Of a DNA stretch of 36,532 nucleotides, positions 17,100-27,300 are shown piece by piece. Below the pieces are notes generated by a model that worked only from the letters and a program-made list of their open reading frames with translations, ran no database searches and was not told the DNA's origin. Within the stretch, counting starts at the first letter, position 1; every line of letters starts with the position of its first letter. This DNA is from Mycobacterium sp. 1423905.2 (GTDB taxonomy: Bacteria; Actinomycetota; Actinomycetes; Mycobacteriales; Mycobacteriaceae). The translations under genes were made by a program, and so were the position numbers. Location of the stretch: the NCBI RefSeq assembly GCF_001673155.1, contig NZ_LZLE01000245.1:1-36532 (forward strand). Reading direction: 5' to 3'.

Positions 17100-18271
17100 G
17101 CCGTGGCACCGACAAGTGGCGCACCAAGCGCAGCCCGTTCCTGCTCGGCGTGATGGGCACCGTGCTCGTGGCATGCGCAGTGGTCGTCGCGTTCCAGTAC
17201 AACAAGCTGCCGTTCGTCAACCAGTACAACGACTATGCGGCGTACTTCTCCGAAGCCGGTGGCATCAAGCCCGGCAACACCGTCCGGGTATCCGGCATGG
17301 GTGTCGGCCGGGTCACCGACGTGCGCTTGGACGGCACCAAGGTTCGAGTCGGGTTCACCGCGCGTAAGTCCGTCGAATTGGGCGACCGCACCGAAGCGTC
17401 CATCAAGACAGAGACGATTCTGGGCACCAAAATGCTCGAGCTGACCCCGCGCGGCGAGGGCCGGTTGAAAGCCGCTATCCCGTTGGAACGCACCACCTCG
17501 CCCTATGATCTCCCGGATGCGCTGGGCGACCTGACCACCACGGTCAGTGGTCTGGACACCACTCAATTGTCCTCGGCTCTAACCACGTTGGCAGACACCT
17601 TCAAGGAAACCCCGGCGAATCTGCGCCCGGCCCTACAGGGGGTGGCCCGATTCTCGGAAACGCTCAACAACCGGGACGCGCAACTGCGCAGCCTGTTATC
17701 TAACGCCAACAACGTCAGCGGCGTACTGGGCAAGCGCAGCCAACAGATCGCCGGACTGGTGCGCAATTCCAACGCGTTGCTGGCTGCCCTACTGCAGGAA
17801 CGGGATTCCATCGACGCGCTGATGAACAGCCTGACCGCCGTCTCGCACCAGATCTCCGGTCTGGTCGCCGACAACCGCAGTCAACTCAAGCCGGCGCTCG
17901 ACAAACTTAACGGTGTCCTCGAAATTCTCGACAACCGCAAAGAAGATCTGCAGCGCACCCTGCCTAAATTCAAGCGGTACGCAATGTCTTTCGGCGAGGT
18001 GCTGGGATCGGGTCCCTTCTTCAAGGCGTACGTCGCCAACCTGATCCCCGGTCAGCTCAGCGGACCAATCCTCGACTCCCGCATGTATGACCGGTACCTG
18101 GACCCCAACCAGCGGCTACCTTCGCAGTCGGTGGACCCGCCGACCGGCACGCCTCCCGTCCCGCCCGAGGCGGCGCCGGTCCCGTTGTGGTCCCAGCCAC
18201 CCTCGCCGGGCCCCGCCCCGGGGCCGCCGCCGGAGCCTGCTCCTGCGCCCGTTCCAGCCGGGGGGCCGTGA
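17096..18271 (+). CDS. mceC: MceC, Mce family protein
   Basis: A 391-residue MCE-domain subunit with an anchor helix (SPFLLGVMGTVLVACAVVVAF). The MCE domain contains YAAYFSEAGGIKPGNTVRVSGMGVG and IKTETILGTKMLELTPRG, followed by helical repeats. The C-terminal 50 or so residues are very Pro-rich, as in other MceC proteins, and may reach through the cell wall. The ATG overlaps the mceB stop (ATGA). Confidence 0.94.
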   Translation: MSRGTDKWRTKRSPFLLGVMGTVLVACAVVVAFQYNKLPFVNQYNDYAAYFSEAGGIKPGNTVRVSGMGVGRVTDVRLDGTKVRVGFTARKSVELGDRTEASIKTETILGTKMLELTPRGEGRLKAAIPLERTTSPYDLPDALGDLTTTVSGLDTTQLSSALTTLADTFKETPANLRPALQGVARFSETLNNRDAQLRSLLSNANNVSGVLGKRSQQIAGLVRNSNALLAALLQERDSIDALMNSLTAVSHQISGLVADNRSQLKPALDKLNGVLEILDNRKEDLQRTLPKFKRYAMSFGEVLGSGPFFKAYVANLIPGQLSGPILDSRMYDRYLDPNQRLPSQSVDPPTGTPPVPPEAAPVPLWSQPPSPGPAPGPPPEPAPAPVPAGGP

Positions 18272-18273
18272 CC

Positions 18274-19590
18274 ATGGATCAGAACACCCTCCGGCGAGCG
18301 ACCGCCATCAGCTTGATCGCCACCCTGGTCGTCGCGTCATTTCTGGTCGGCAAGAAGCTATGGAAAGACGTCGACAAGAACTCCTACTCGGCGTATTTCC
18401 CGCAAACCACTGGCCTTTTCGTGGGCGACGAAGTTCGGATCCTGGGTGTCGGGGTCGGCATGATCGACAAGATCGAGCCGCAACCGGCCAGCACCAAGGT
18501 GACCTTCTCCGTCGACAAGCAGTACGCGATCCCGGCCGACGCGCGCGCGGCGATCCTCTCACCCTCGCTGGTGACATCGCGGGCTATTCAACTCGTCCCA
18601 GTTTATTCCGGCGGGCCCAAGTTGAGCCCCGGAGCATCAATCCCATTGAACCGTACCGCGGTTCCAGTCGAATGGGACGACTTCCGCAGGCAACTGGAAA
18701 AGCTGACCGACGCCCTGCAACCGACGGCTCCCGGAGGCGTCAACTCCTTGGGCGAATTCATCAATTCGACCGCGGACAACGTGCGAGGCGAGGGTGACAC
18801 CGCCCGCGACACCGTCATCAAACTCTCGCAAGCGATCTCAGCACTCGGTGATCACGCCGACGACATCTTCAGCACGGTGCGCAACCTGCAACTGCTGGTG
18901 TCGGCGTTGTCCTCCAGCAGTGATCTGCTGGCCTCGTTCAACCAGAATCTGGCCAGCGTGACGACCATACTCACCAACACGCCCAACGAAGTCGCCAACG
19001 CGATCACCGGTCTCGACGGGGCGCTGTCGGACTTGCGCGGATTCTTGTCGGAGAACCGAGAATCGATCGGCGTCACATTCGACCGGCTGAGCTCGATCAC
19101 CACGGCGCTCAATGACAGCCGTGCCGATATCAAACAGATTCTGCACATCGCGCCGACGGTGTTTCAGAACTTCACCAACATCTACCAACCGGCCCAAAGC
19201 GCGATGACCGGCATCATCGCATTGAACAATTTCGCCGACATCCCACAGTGGATCTGCAGTTCCATCGAAGCGGCCTCGCGCCGAGGCTTGGACCGGGTGT
19301 CCAAGCTGTGCATGCAGTACGTCGAGCCGATCATCAAAAACCGGATTTACAACTACATTCCGGCCGGCATCAACCCGTTCGTGGGTACCCAGGCGCGACC
19401 GAACGAGATCACTTACAGCCAAGACACTCTCCGACCCGACTTCACTCCACCGCCGCCACCGGAATCGCTGCCGCCGGCGCCCGCCGAACAACAACAACCG
19501 CCCACCGAGGCCCCGCCGCCGGCCCCTACCGTTCCCGACCCGAAACTGGGTCTGCAAGGACTCATGGTTCCGCAGAACGGCGGATCATGA
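18274..19590 (+). CDS. mceD: MceD, Mce family protein
   Basis: A 438-residue MCE-domain subunit with an anchor at about residues 10-28 (AISLIATLVVASFLVGKKLW). The MCE domain contains SAYFPQTTGLFVGDEVRILGVGVG and ILSPSLVTSRAIQLVP, followed by a helical region and a Pro/Glu-rich tail. The ATG at 18274 is two bases after the mceC stop; an in-frame GTG at 18268 overlapping that stop (GTGA) is an equally possible start. The stop overlaps mceE. Confidence 0.93.
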   Translation: MDQNTLRRATAISLIATLVVASFLVGKKLWKDVDKNSYSAYFPQTTGLFVGDEVRILGVGVGMIDKIEPQPASTKVTFSVDKQYAIPADARAAILSPSLVTSRAIQLVPVYSGGPKLSPGASIPLNRTAVPVEWDDFRRQLEKLTDALQPTAPGGVNSLGEFINSTADNVRGEGDTARDTVIKLSQAISALGDHADDIFSTVRNLQLLVSALSSSSDLLASFNQNLASVTTILTNTPNEVANAITGLDGALSDLRGFLSENRESIGVTFDRLSSITTALNDSRADIKQILHIAPTVFQNFTNIYQPAQSAMTGIIALNNFADIPQWICSSIEAASRRGLDRVSKLCMQYVEPIIKNRIYNYIPAGINPFVGTQARPNEITYSQDTLRPDFTPPPPPESLPPAPAEQQQPPTEAPPPAPTVPDPKLGLQGLMVPQNGGS

Positions 19591-20708
19591 GGCGCCTCAT
19601 CATTGCGGCGGGAAGTGCCGCATGCCTTGCGGCACTTCCCGGGTGCGGGTGGCACGGCCTGAATTCCTTCACGCTGCCCGGTACCGCCGGCAAGGGGCCG
19701 GGCGCCTACACCATCCAGGCGCAGATGCCCGATGTCGTCAGCATTCAGGAAAACACCCGAGTATTGGTCGACGACGTGAACATCGGCAATGTCACCAAGA
19801 TCGAACTGCAGGACTGGCACGCGCTGGTCACCATGCGCATCAACGGTGATGTACACCTGCCGGCCAATTCGACCGCGAAGCTGGGACAGACCAGTCTGCT
19901 GGGCTCGATGCACATCGCCCTCGCTGCGCCCAAGGACGAGCCGCCGGTCGGTGAACTGAAAAACGGGTCGCTGATCCCGCTCTCCCATGCGAGCTTGTAT
20001 CCCAGCACCGAGCAGACGTTGGCCTCGGTGTCGGTGCTGCTCAACGGCGGCGGACTGAATCAGTTGCAGGAGATTACCCAGACGCTGGCCAAGGCCTTCA
20101 GCGGCCGCGAGAACGACATGCGCAGCCTACTGGGCCAACTCGACCAGTTCATCGCCAGCACCAATGTCCAAACCGACGACATCATCAGTGCGGCAGAGAA
20201 TCTCAACGGGCTCGCCGGCCAGGTCGCCGCCAAAGACCCGGTCGTGGATCGGGCGTTGACCACCGTCCCCAAGGCGCTGGCTGTGTTGGCTCAAGAACGC
20301 AGCAAGATCGCCGAGGCGATTGATCAGCTCGGCAAGTTCAGCGCCATTGCCGCCGACACCGTCCGCCAGAGCAAGGAAGCTCTGGTCAACAACCTGCGCA
20401 ACATCGCCCCGGTGCTGCGGTCGCTCGCCGATGCCGGCCCGGCTTTGACCAAGGGTTTGGACGGCTTGGCGACCTATCCCTGGCCGACCTCCACCGTCAC
20501 CAACTGGTTCCGCGGTGACTACGCGAACCTGACCATGATCGTGGATCTGACGTTGAGCCGCATCGACACCGGGCTGTTCACCGGTTCTCGCTGGGAAGGC
20601 AACCTCACCCGGCTCGAGCTGCAATGGGGACGCACCATCGGCATGCAGCCCAGCCCGGCCACCGGCGGGAACCCGCTCACCTTCCCCTACCATGACGGGG
20701 GCTACTGA
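19587..20708 (+). CDS. mceE: MceE, Mce family lipoprotein
   Basis: A 373-residue Mce subunit that is a lipoprotein, as usual for position E. The signal peptide ends in the lipobox LPGC (Cys20). The MCE domain contains YTIQAQMPDVVSIQENTRVLVDDVNIG and TAKLGQTSLLGSMHIALA. The C-terminal part is helical and lacks the long Pro-rich tail. The start overlaps mceD by four bases, and the stop shares one base with the mceF ATG (TGATG). Confidence 0.94.
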   Translation: MRRLIIAAGSAACLAALPGCGWHGLNSFTLPGTAGKGPGAYTIQAQMPDVVSIQENTRVLVDDVNIGNVTKIELQDWHALVTMRINGDVHLPANSTAKLGQTSLLGSMHIALAAPKDEPPVGELKNGSLIPLSHASLYPSTEQTLASVSVLLNGGGLNQLQEITQTLAKAFSGRENDMRSLLGQLDQFIASTNVQTDDIISAAENLNGLAGQVAAKDPVVDRALTTVPKALAVLAQERSKIAEAIDQLGKFSAIAADTVRQSKEALVNNLRNIAPVLRSLADAGPALTKGLDGLATYPWPTSTVTNWFRGDYANLTMIVDLTLSRIDTGLFTGSRWEGNLTRLELQWGRTIGMQPSPATGGNPLTFPYHDGGY

Positions 20709-22186
20709 TGCTGCGCCTGAGTCGTCGGACGTGGATCCAGCTGGCGGTCCTGTCGTTGGTGACGCTCGTTTCTTGTGGCGCAATGGCAATCAACTACATG
20801 AAGCTGCCCGCGACGCTGTTCGGGATCGGCGAATACAGCGTGACGGTGGACCTGCCCCAGTCCGGCGGGCTATATCAGACCTCGGTGGTCACCTATCGCG
20901 GCACCGACGTCGGCCAGGTCAAATCGGTCGACGTCACTGCCACCGGAGTGCGGGCAGTGCTGGCCATGAGATCCGGTGTCAAGGTCCCCGCCAACGTGCA
21001 GGCATCGGTGCACAGCCGCTCGGCCATCGGCGAGCAATACATCGAGCTCACCCCGCAGCCCGGCAAGGAGAGCGCACCGTCGCGGCTGCTTCACGGCGGT
21101 GACGTGATCCCCGCCGGGCGGGTCGATGTGCCCGTCGACATCGGACGCCTGCTGGACATGACCAACCGTGCGCTGCAAGCGATTCCACGAGACAATCTGC
21201 ACACGGTCATCGACGAGACCGACCGGGCGGTCGGTGGACTGGGACCCGAGCTGTCCCGGATCGTCGACGGTTCCACCGCGCTGGCGCTGGCGGGTGGCCG
21301 GACCATCGATCCGCTGGTCAGCCTGATCGACCAGTCGCCTCCGGTGCTGAACTCGCAGGTGCAGACCTCCGACGCGATCGCGACCTGGGCGCGACACACC
21401 GCGGCCATCACGGCGCAGTTCCAGGCGCAGGACGCCGCGCTGCGAGACTTGTTGACCGAGGGCAGCTCGGGTGTGGAAGAAGGCCGCGCGCTGTTCGACC
21501 GGATCGCACCCGCGGTGCCGGTGTTGTTCGCCAATCTGGTCAGTCTCGCCGACATCGCCGTCGTCTACCGCCACGACATCGAACAACTCCTGGTCCTGTT
21601 CCCGCAGGGCATCGCGATCATGTCGGGATCGCTGGTGCCCAACGCCGGCACCAAGCAGGATTACCGCGGCTTCTATCTCGATTTCAACCTCAACATGAAC
21701 CTGCCGCCGCCCTGCACCACCGGCTTCTTGCCGCCGACCCAGCGGCGCTCGCCGGCCGACGTCGACGCTCCGGATCGGCCGGCGGCCGACCTGTATTGCC
21801 GGCTGCCGCAGGATTCGGAGCTCAATGTCCGTGGCGCACGCAACATTCCGTGTGAGACCAAGCCGTGGAAGCGCGCTCCTACGGTCGAGCTGTGCGAAAG
21901 CGACGAAGAATACGTGCCGCTCAACGACGGCTACAACTGGAAGGGCGACCCGAACGCCACCACCACCGGTCAAGGTGTCCCGCAGTATCCGCCGGGTCAA
22001 GACCCGCGGCTCCCACCCCCGCGGGGGACCGCACCGCCGCAGCCGGCGCCGCCGCCGGTCGCGGTCGCGACCTACGACCCCAACACCGGTGACTACGTCG
22101 GCCCGGACGGGCACCGCTATACCGAGTCTGATCTAGCGCACCCGCGCGCCAAAAACTGGCAGTCCCTGCTGCTGCCGCCGCAGTAA
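20708..22186 (+). CDS. mceF: MceF, Mce family protein
   Basis: Last MCE-domain subunit (492 aa). The anchor is IQLAVLSLVTLVSCGAMAINYM. The MCE domain contains YSVTVDLPQSGGLYQTSVVTYRGTDVG and VHSRSAIGEQYIELTP. The long C-terminal part has several Cys residues (CTTGFLPP, LYCRLPQDS, IPCETKPW, ELCESDEEY), likely forming disulfides outside the membrane, and a Pro-rich stretch before LLLPPQ. It is translationally coupled to mceE. The next gene starts 18 bases downstream. Confidence 0.94.
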   Translation: MLRLSRRTWIQLAVLSLVTLVSCGAMAINYMKLPATLFGIGEYSVTVDLPQSGGLYQTSVVTYRGTDVGQVKSVDVTATGVRAVLAMRSGVKVPANVQASVHSRSAIGEQYIELTPQPGKESAPSRLLHGGDVIPAGRVDVPVDIGRLLDMTNRALQAIPRDNLHTVIDETDRAVGGLGPELSRIVDGSTALALAGGRTIDPLVSLIDQSPPVLNSQVQTSDAIATWARHTAAITAQFQAQDAALRDLLTEGSSGVEEGRALFDRIAPAVPVLFANLVSLADIAVVYRHDIEQLLVLFPQGIAIMSGSLVPNAGTKQDYRGFYLDFNLNMNLPPPCTTGFLPPTQRRSPADVDAPDRPAADLYCRLPQDSELNVRGARNIPCETKPWKRAPTVELCESDEEYVPLNDGYNWKGDPNATTTGQGVPQYPPGQDPRLPPPRGTAPPQPAPPPVAVATYDPNTGDYVGPDGHRYTESDLAHPRAKNWQSLLLPPQ

Positions 22187-22204
22187 TCGATACCGAGGAG
22201 CCAC

Positions 22205-22801
22205 GTGGCCGAAGAGACCGAAACCCTGGATAACGACACCGACGAAACCGACGCTGCCGCAACGTCGGCGACAACAAATGACCCGCCTGCCCGCCGACGT
22301 CACCGGGTGAACCGTCGGCGACTGTCCCATGTCGGGCAGGCTCTGGTTGCCGGCGGCGTCGCGGTGGTGGCGCTGGCGGGACTGACGGGCTGGGTGGGAT
22401 ATCGCGCCTTGGAACAGCACCAGGCGCAACAGCAACGGGAACTGTTTGTCCAGACCGCTCGGCAGGGCGCGGTCAACCTCACCACGATCAGCTTCACCGA
22501 AATCGACGCGGACGTGCAACGGATATTGGACCTGGCCACCGGAGCGTTCCGTGATGACTTCGACAAACGATCCCAACCGTTCAAGGAACTGGTCAAGGCC
22601 GCCCAGTCCAAATCCGAAGGGACGGTGACCGACGCCGGGCTGGAATCCCAGCGCGGCGACACGGCTCAAGTACTGGTCGCCGTGGCGGTGAAATCCCGCA
22701 CCGCGGGCGGCGAGGAGGCACCGAGGGAGTGGCGCATGCGCATTGAAGTTCAGCGGGTCGGCGACGACGCCAAAGTCTCGAACGTGGTGTTCGTACCATG
22801 A
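22205..22801 (+). CDS. Mce-associated membrane protein 1
   Basis: A 198-residue single-pass protein. An acidic N-terminus (EETETLDNDTDETDAAA) and a basic stretch (RRRHRVNRRR) precede a helix at about residues 47-67 (VAGGVAVVALAGLTGWVGY), followed by an exported domain of about 130 residues. This is the layout of Mce-associated (Mas/Mam) proteins encoded after mceF, thought to stabilise Mce complexes. The start is a GTG with GAGGAG close upstream. The stop overlaps the next gene (ATGA). Confidence 0.88.
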   Translation: MAEETETLDNDTDETDAAATSATTNDPPARRRHRVNRRRLSHVGQALVAGGVAVVALAGLTGWVGYRALEQHQAQQQRELFVQTARQGAVNLTTISFTEIDADVQRILDLATGAFRDDFDKRSQPFKELVKAAQSKSEGTVTDAGLESQRGDTAQVLVAVAVKSRTAGGEEAPREWRMRIEVQRVGDDAKVSNVVFVP

Positions 22802-23439
22802 CCACACTCGAAGAACAAACAGTGGATGCCGACGCAGGCGATCTGGCCGTGTCGACTTCCGAGGAAACGTCGGAAACCGAAACGGTCAACGAAGATTTGG
22901 CCTCGACCGAAAAGGATTGCGACGACGACGCCGCTACCAGTCGGGACCGCCGACCGATCGTGTGGTCGCGGGTAGTTGCCTTCGGTGTGCTGCCCGGGCT
23001 GGCGTTGATGCTGGGCTTGGCGGCCGGATACTTCAAATGGGTCGAGGTGTCCGCGACGGAGGTCGCCAAGGCCCGGACGGACTCGGTACGGGCGGCCAGT
23101 GAGGATGCGGTCGCGTTGTTGTCCTATCAGGCTGAGTCGGTGGACAAAGAGCTGGGATCGGCTCGCGAACGGCTGACCGGTGATTTCAAGGACGCTTACA
23201 CTGCGCTCACCCGCGAGGTGGTCATCCCCGGCGCCAAACAAAAGCACATTTCGGCCATCGCCAAAGTCAGTGCGGCAGGGTCTGTTTCGGCCACGACCGA
23301 GCACGCCGTAGTTCTGTTGTATGTCAATCAGACGGTCACCATCGGCGATGGCGCGCCGACCGATACGCAACCGGTCATCCGGGTCACCTTGGAAAAGGTC
23401 AAGAATCGCTGGCTCGTCTCGCGTTTCGATCCGGTGTGA
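22798..23439 (+). CDS. Mce-associated membrane protein 2
   Basis: A 213-residue protein with the same plan as the preceding one: a strongly acidic N-terminal 50 residues, a helix at about 62-82 (VVAFGVLPGLALMLGLAAGYF), and an exported domain containing RASEDAVALLSYQ and a C-terminal VTLEKVKNRWLVSRFDPV, typical of Mce-associated proteins. The ATG overlaps the preceding stop, and its own stop overlaps the CAP-protein GTG (GTGA), so all three are coupled. Confidence 0.88.
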   Translation: MTTLEEQTVDADAGDLAVSTSEETSETETVNEDLASTEKDCDDDAATSRDRRPIVWSRVVAFGVLPGLALMLGLAAGYFKWVEVSATEVAKARTDSVRAASEDAVALLSYQAESVDKELGSARERLTGDFKDAYTALTREVVIPGAKQKHISAIAKVSAAGSVSATTEHAVVLLYVNQTVTIGDGAPTDTQPVIRVTLEKVKNRWLVSRFDPV

Positions 23440-23933
23440 GTGCCATGTTCGGCCGCACTCCTCGCGCGGCGGGGCTCGTCGCGCTGTGTTCCGTTGCCAC
23501 GTTGACGGTCTCGACCGTCGCGCACGCCGACAACAAGCGGCTGAATGACAGCGTCGTCTCCGGTGTCTACACGATTCAGCATCAGGCGGGCTGCACCAAC
23601 GATGTCGTGATGAACAACTCGTTGTACCTGGCCGCGCAATGGCATGCCGATGACATGATCAACAACCGAAACATCAATGACGACATCGGGTCGGATGGAT
23701 CCACCCCGCAAGACCGTGCCAATGCCGCTGGCTTCCGCGGCAAAGTCACCGAAACGGTCGCCGTCAACCCGGCGCTGTCGATCAGCAGCCTCGAGTTGAT
23801 CAGGCAGTGGTACTACAACCCGGACTACCTAGCGATCATGCGCGATTGCGCGAATACCGCCATGGGGGTGTGGTCCAACAACAGCCTCGACCGTACGGTG
23901 GTGGTCGCCCTATACGGGCAGCCGGCCCACTAG
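23436..23933 (+). CDS. Secreted CAP-domain protein
   Basis: A 165-residue secreted protein. The signal peptide is cleaved after about residue 31 (VSTVAHA), and the mature domain resembles CAP/SCP-like proteins: LYLAAQWHADDMINN with His70, KVTETVAVNP with Glu107, and a C-terminal beta strand (DRTVVVALYGQPAH). Two Cys residues (QAGCTND, MRDCANT) probably form a disulfide. CAP proteins include sterol- and lipid-binding members; lipid binding here is an inference from its place at the end of an mce operon. The GTG at 23436 overlaps the previous stop; ATG 23442 is an alternative. It closes the operon at a stem-loop. Confidence 0.82.
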   Translation: MSAMFGRTPRAAGLVALCSVATLTVSTVAHADNKRLNDSVVSGVYTIQHQAGCTNDVVMNNSLYLAAQWHADDMINNRNINDDIGSDGSTPQDRANAAGFRGKVTETVAVNPALSISSLELIRQWYYNPDYLAIMRDCANTAMGVWSNNSLDRTVVVALYGQPAH

Positions 23934-23941
23934 TAGTGGGC
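23925..23941. terminator. Symmetric stem-loop between convergent genes
   Basis: GCCCACTA-G-TAGTGGGC is a perfect inverted repeat with eight-base arms. It spans the TAG stop of the CAP gene and touches the stop of the nasN relic on the other strand. Without a U-tract it would be a weak or mycobacterial-type bidirectional terminator. Confidence 0.45.
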
Positions 23942-24227
23942 TAAGAGGCCGACGCGGAAAACTTGTCGTACTCTGCCGCGATCTCGCAGACGCACACCTG
24001 AGTGCCGTTCTGCCGCCGCAGCAGCGCACCGCGTTTGCGGGTCTGGTGTTGGGCGTAGACCTTGTCGCGTTGCTCGCGGGAAAACGCCATATCGAGATTG
24101 ACGGGTAACCCTGCCCAATCGACGCGGTCGGTTTCGGCGGATGAAGCACCGCCCTGCCGCAGCCGACACTGCAAGGGGCAGGTTTTGGTCTGTTCCGGCC
24201 GATCACCGTCGCGAGCCACGCATCCAT
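23941..24227 (-). pseudogene. Collapsed relic of a second nasN gene
   Basis: Two pieces of NasN-like sequence survive in different frames. The downstream piece (about 23950-24105) reads LDMAFSREQRDKVYAQH, RKRGALLRRQNGTQ and CEIAAEYDK. It matches [27 protein letters not shown] and CEIAAEHGR at the NasN C-terminus, but the NADPH-site stretch [11 protein letters not shown] is deleted. The upstream piece (about 24150-24180) reads APCSVGCGRAVL in another frame, matching [11 protein letters not shown], the Fe-S motif at the NasN N-terminus. Everything between, about 1,250 codons, is gone. A 92-codon open frame (GTG 24219, GGGAGG upstream) crosses the relic and may still be translated. A GlnR-like box lies upstream, as in the intact gene. 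Confidence 0.78.
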
Positions 24228-24273
24228 CCCTCCCACGAGTGCCAACCTCTTGGGTGAATGTTGCGACCGAAAT

Positions 24274-24311
24274 GTTTCAGGTGTGGTCGTGTGATGTTTC
24301 CGGCGCGTGAA
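24274..24311 (-). promoter_or_regulatory. GlnR-type box upstream of the nasN relic
   Basis: On the minus strand the order is TTCAC-n6-GAAAC-n6-CGACC-n6-GAAAC. The two GAAAC elements are exactly 22 bases apart and the first half-site fits nTnAC. The known GlnR pattern is gTnAC-n6-GaAAC repeated at 11-base steps. The third half-site is poor. The box ends about 47 bases before the relic's ATG-like start and lies just after the nasN stop codon. Confidence 0.5.
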
Positions 24312-24332
24312 GCGATTCGTCAGGCGGCCGGC

Positions 24333-27300
24333 TTAGTAGACGTCTCTGTGGTAGCGCTTTTCGGTGCGCAGCGACCGCACGTAGGCGCGGGCGTCTTCGG
24401 GGTTGAGGCGGCCGTGTTCGGCGGCGATCTCACAGATCGCGCGGTCGACGTCCTTGGCCATCGGGTCGGCGGTACCGCACACATAGAGGTAGGCGCCGTC
24501 CTGCAGCCAACGCCACAGCTGCGCGCCCCGCTTGCGCATCAGATGCTGCACATAAACCTTCTCCCGCTGGTCGCGGGAGAACGCTAGATCGAGTTCGGTC
24601 AGGAACCCCTCGGCGCGCATCGACTGGATCTCTTCGCGGTAGTAGAAGTCGGTGGCGGCGTGCTGCTCACCGAAGAACAGCCAGTTGGGTCCGGTGTGGC
24701 CAAGCGCGCGTCGTTCCTGCAGGAAACCACGGAATGGGGCGATTCCCGTCCCTGGCCCGATCATGATCATCGGCGCGGCCGGGTCGCTGGGCGGCCGGAA
24801 GGTGGTCGACCTCTTCACGTAGACGGCGATTTGATCGTTGGGGGAGCGGTCGGCGAGGTAGGTCGAACACACCCCGCGACGCGGCACGCCCTGAAAGTTG
24901 TAGCGCACCGGTGACACCGTCAAGTGCACTTCCCCAGGAGTGGCCTTGGGGCTGGACGAGATCGAGTACAGGCGCGGCTGCAGCGGTTTGAGCACGTGCA
25001 GCCATTCCTCGACGGGCGCGCTGACCGGTGCATGGGTCAGCAGGTCAACCGATTGCCGACCCCACGACCAATCGCCCAGGGCCGCCTTGTTGTCCGGCTT
25101 CATCAGCTCGGCCAGTTCGTCGGCGGCTCGACGGTCGCGGGTGTGGTCGCGCACGAAGCGCAGCAACTGGGGGCTGATGTGGGCGATCTCGAACCGGTCG
25201 GTGAGCGCGGTGCGCAGCGACATGGTGCCGTGGTCGGGAAGTTGCACCTCGGCGTCGCCGTCCAGACCCGTCGTCGACAGCCATTCGTCGACGAACTGGT
25301 CGCTGTTGTGCGGCCATACTCCGAGCGCGTCACCGGCTTCATAGCTGACCGCGTCGGCCGGTAGCCGGAACACCAACTGGCGCACGTCTTTGGCCGACTG
25401 TGGGCGGGTCAGAGTGGTGTTGCGGATCAGATCGGTGACCAATGGGCGCTTCTTGCTGTAGGTCGAAGACACCGGCGCCACAACAGGTATCGCCGTTGTG
25501 GTGCCGCCGCCAACCGGCGCCTCGGTCAGTGCCTGCACGATACCGGCGAGCCATTGGGCCGCGGGCGCGTCGAAATCGGGTTCGCAGTCGACCCGGCCGG
25601 TGATGCGCGACGCGCCCAGTTCGGCGAGGCGCTCGTCGAGTTTGCGGCCATGACCACAGAAGTCGTCATAGCTGGAGTCGCCCAATGCGAGAACGGCGTA
25701 GCGGGTGTCGGTCAGCCGAGGCGCGTCTGAGCCTTGGATCGCATGCCAGAAGTCGGCGCCGTTGTCGGGAGCGTCGCCGTCACCGGTAGTGCTGGTAATC
25801 ACCAGCAGTTCCCGGGTAGTGGCGAGATCGGCCACCGGGAGGTCGTTCATCGCGAGCACACGGACCGGCAGCCCGGCTTGGCCCAGCCGCTGCGCCGCGT
25901 CGGCGGCGAGTTGTTCGGCGTTGCCGGTTTGCGATGCCCATAACAGCACAATCGGTACCCGGTCGGCGGCGGCGATGGGCTCCGCCGACTGGGTGGCCGC
26001 CGCGGTATCGGGCTGGGACAGTGGGGTACGCGAGAACATGCCCGCTAGCAGCCCGTCCAACCACATGCGGGTGTCGGCGTCGAAGGGCGCGGTCTCGGGT
26101 AGCGTCGGTAACCCGGTCATGGGCCGACCGGCCTCTAGGCGCAGACCGGCCATCATGCCCGGCAGATAGGTGCGGCCGCGGCGGTCGAATTGTGGTGTCG
26201 GTTCGCTTGCCACGCCAAGCATTTCGGCGATGGCGTCGATCTGCGACAGACTGATGTGCGGTGGCTGGTAGATCGTGTCGACCGGATGGGTCGGTGTCCG
26301 ATCGCCTGCCGACGGCCGAGGGGCGTCGTCGCGTTGGGCGGCAGCGACTTTGGCCAGCGTGACCGCGCACGCCTTGTATTCGGGTTGGCGCGATATCGGA
26401 TCGACGGCGTCGTTGGTGACGGCGTTGATCGACAGGTACTCACCGAACGCGTCGTTCCAGTGAAACGGCGCAAAGCAATTGCCGGGCAGTACCCGATCGG
26501 TGATGACGGCGGGCAGCACGGCGCGGCCACGACGCGATGCGACCTCGACGGAGTCACCGTCGGCTATCTGCAGGCGGGCGGCGTCATCCGGGTGGATCTC
26601 GACGAGCGGGCCGGGGTTGAGTTTGTTGAGCTTGCCGACTTTGCCTGTCTTGGTCATCGTGTGCCACTGGTGTGGCAGGCGGCCAGTGTTGAGCAGGAAT
26701 GGGTAATCCCCGTCGGGCATCTCCTCCGGCGGTAGGTGCGGACGGGCGAAGAACACGGCGCGGCCGTCCTTGGTCGGGAAGGCCAATCGGGGGGTGGACC
26801 CGTCTTCGCGGACCAGACGTTTCTGGCTGACGCCGTCATTGAGATAGCGAATCGGGTTGCGGCTGGCGCTGTCCGGTGGGCACGGCCACTGCATCGGGGT
26901 CTCGCGCAGTCGGTCGTAGCTGATGCCGCGCAGGTCGTACCCGGTCGTGGGATTCCAGAATTGCTTGATCTCTTCGAAGACCTCTTCGGCGCAGGAGTAC
27001 GTGAAGGAGTCCGAATACCCCATCGCGCAGGCTATCCGAGCGATTAGTTGCCAGTCGGGGAGTGCCTGGCCGGGCGGATCGATGGCTTGCTGGAAAAGGC
27101 TGAGGTTGCGTTCGGAGTTGACCATCACTCCATCGGATTCGGTCCATAAGGCGGCCGGCAACAACACGTCGGCGTATTCGTTGGTCTCGTTTTCGACGAA
27201 CGCGTCTTGGCTGATCACCAGTTGGGCCTTCTCCAGGCCAGCGATCACTGTGCGGCGATTAGCCACGGTGGCAACGGGATTGGTGCACATGATCCAGCAC

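Noticed and set aside
23941..24219. The 92-codon frame as an ordinary small gene
   Set aside because: Parts of both ends of NasN are recognisable in different frames, which is better explained by a decayed copy, although translation is not excluded.
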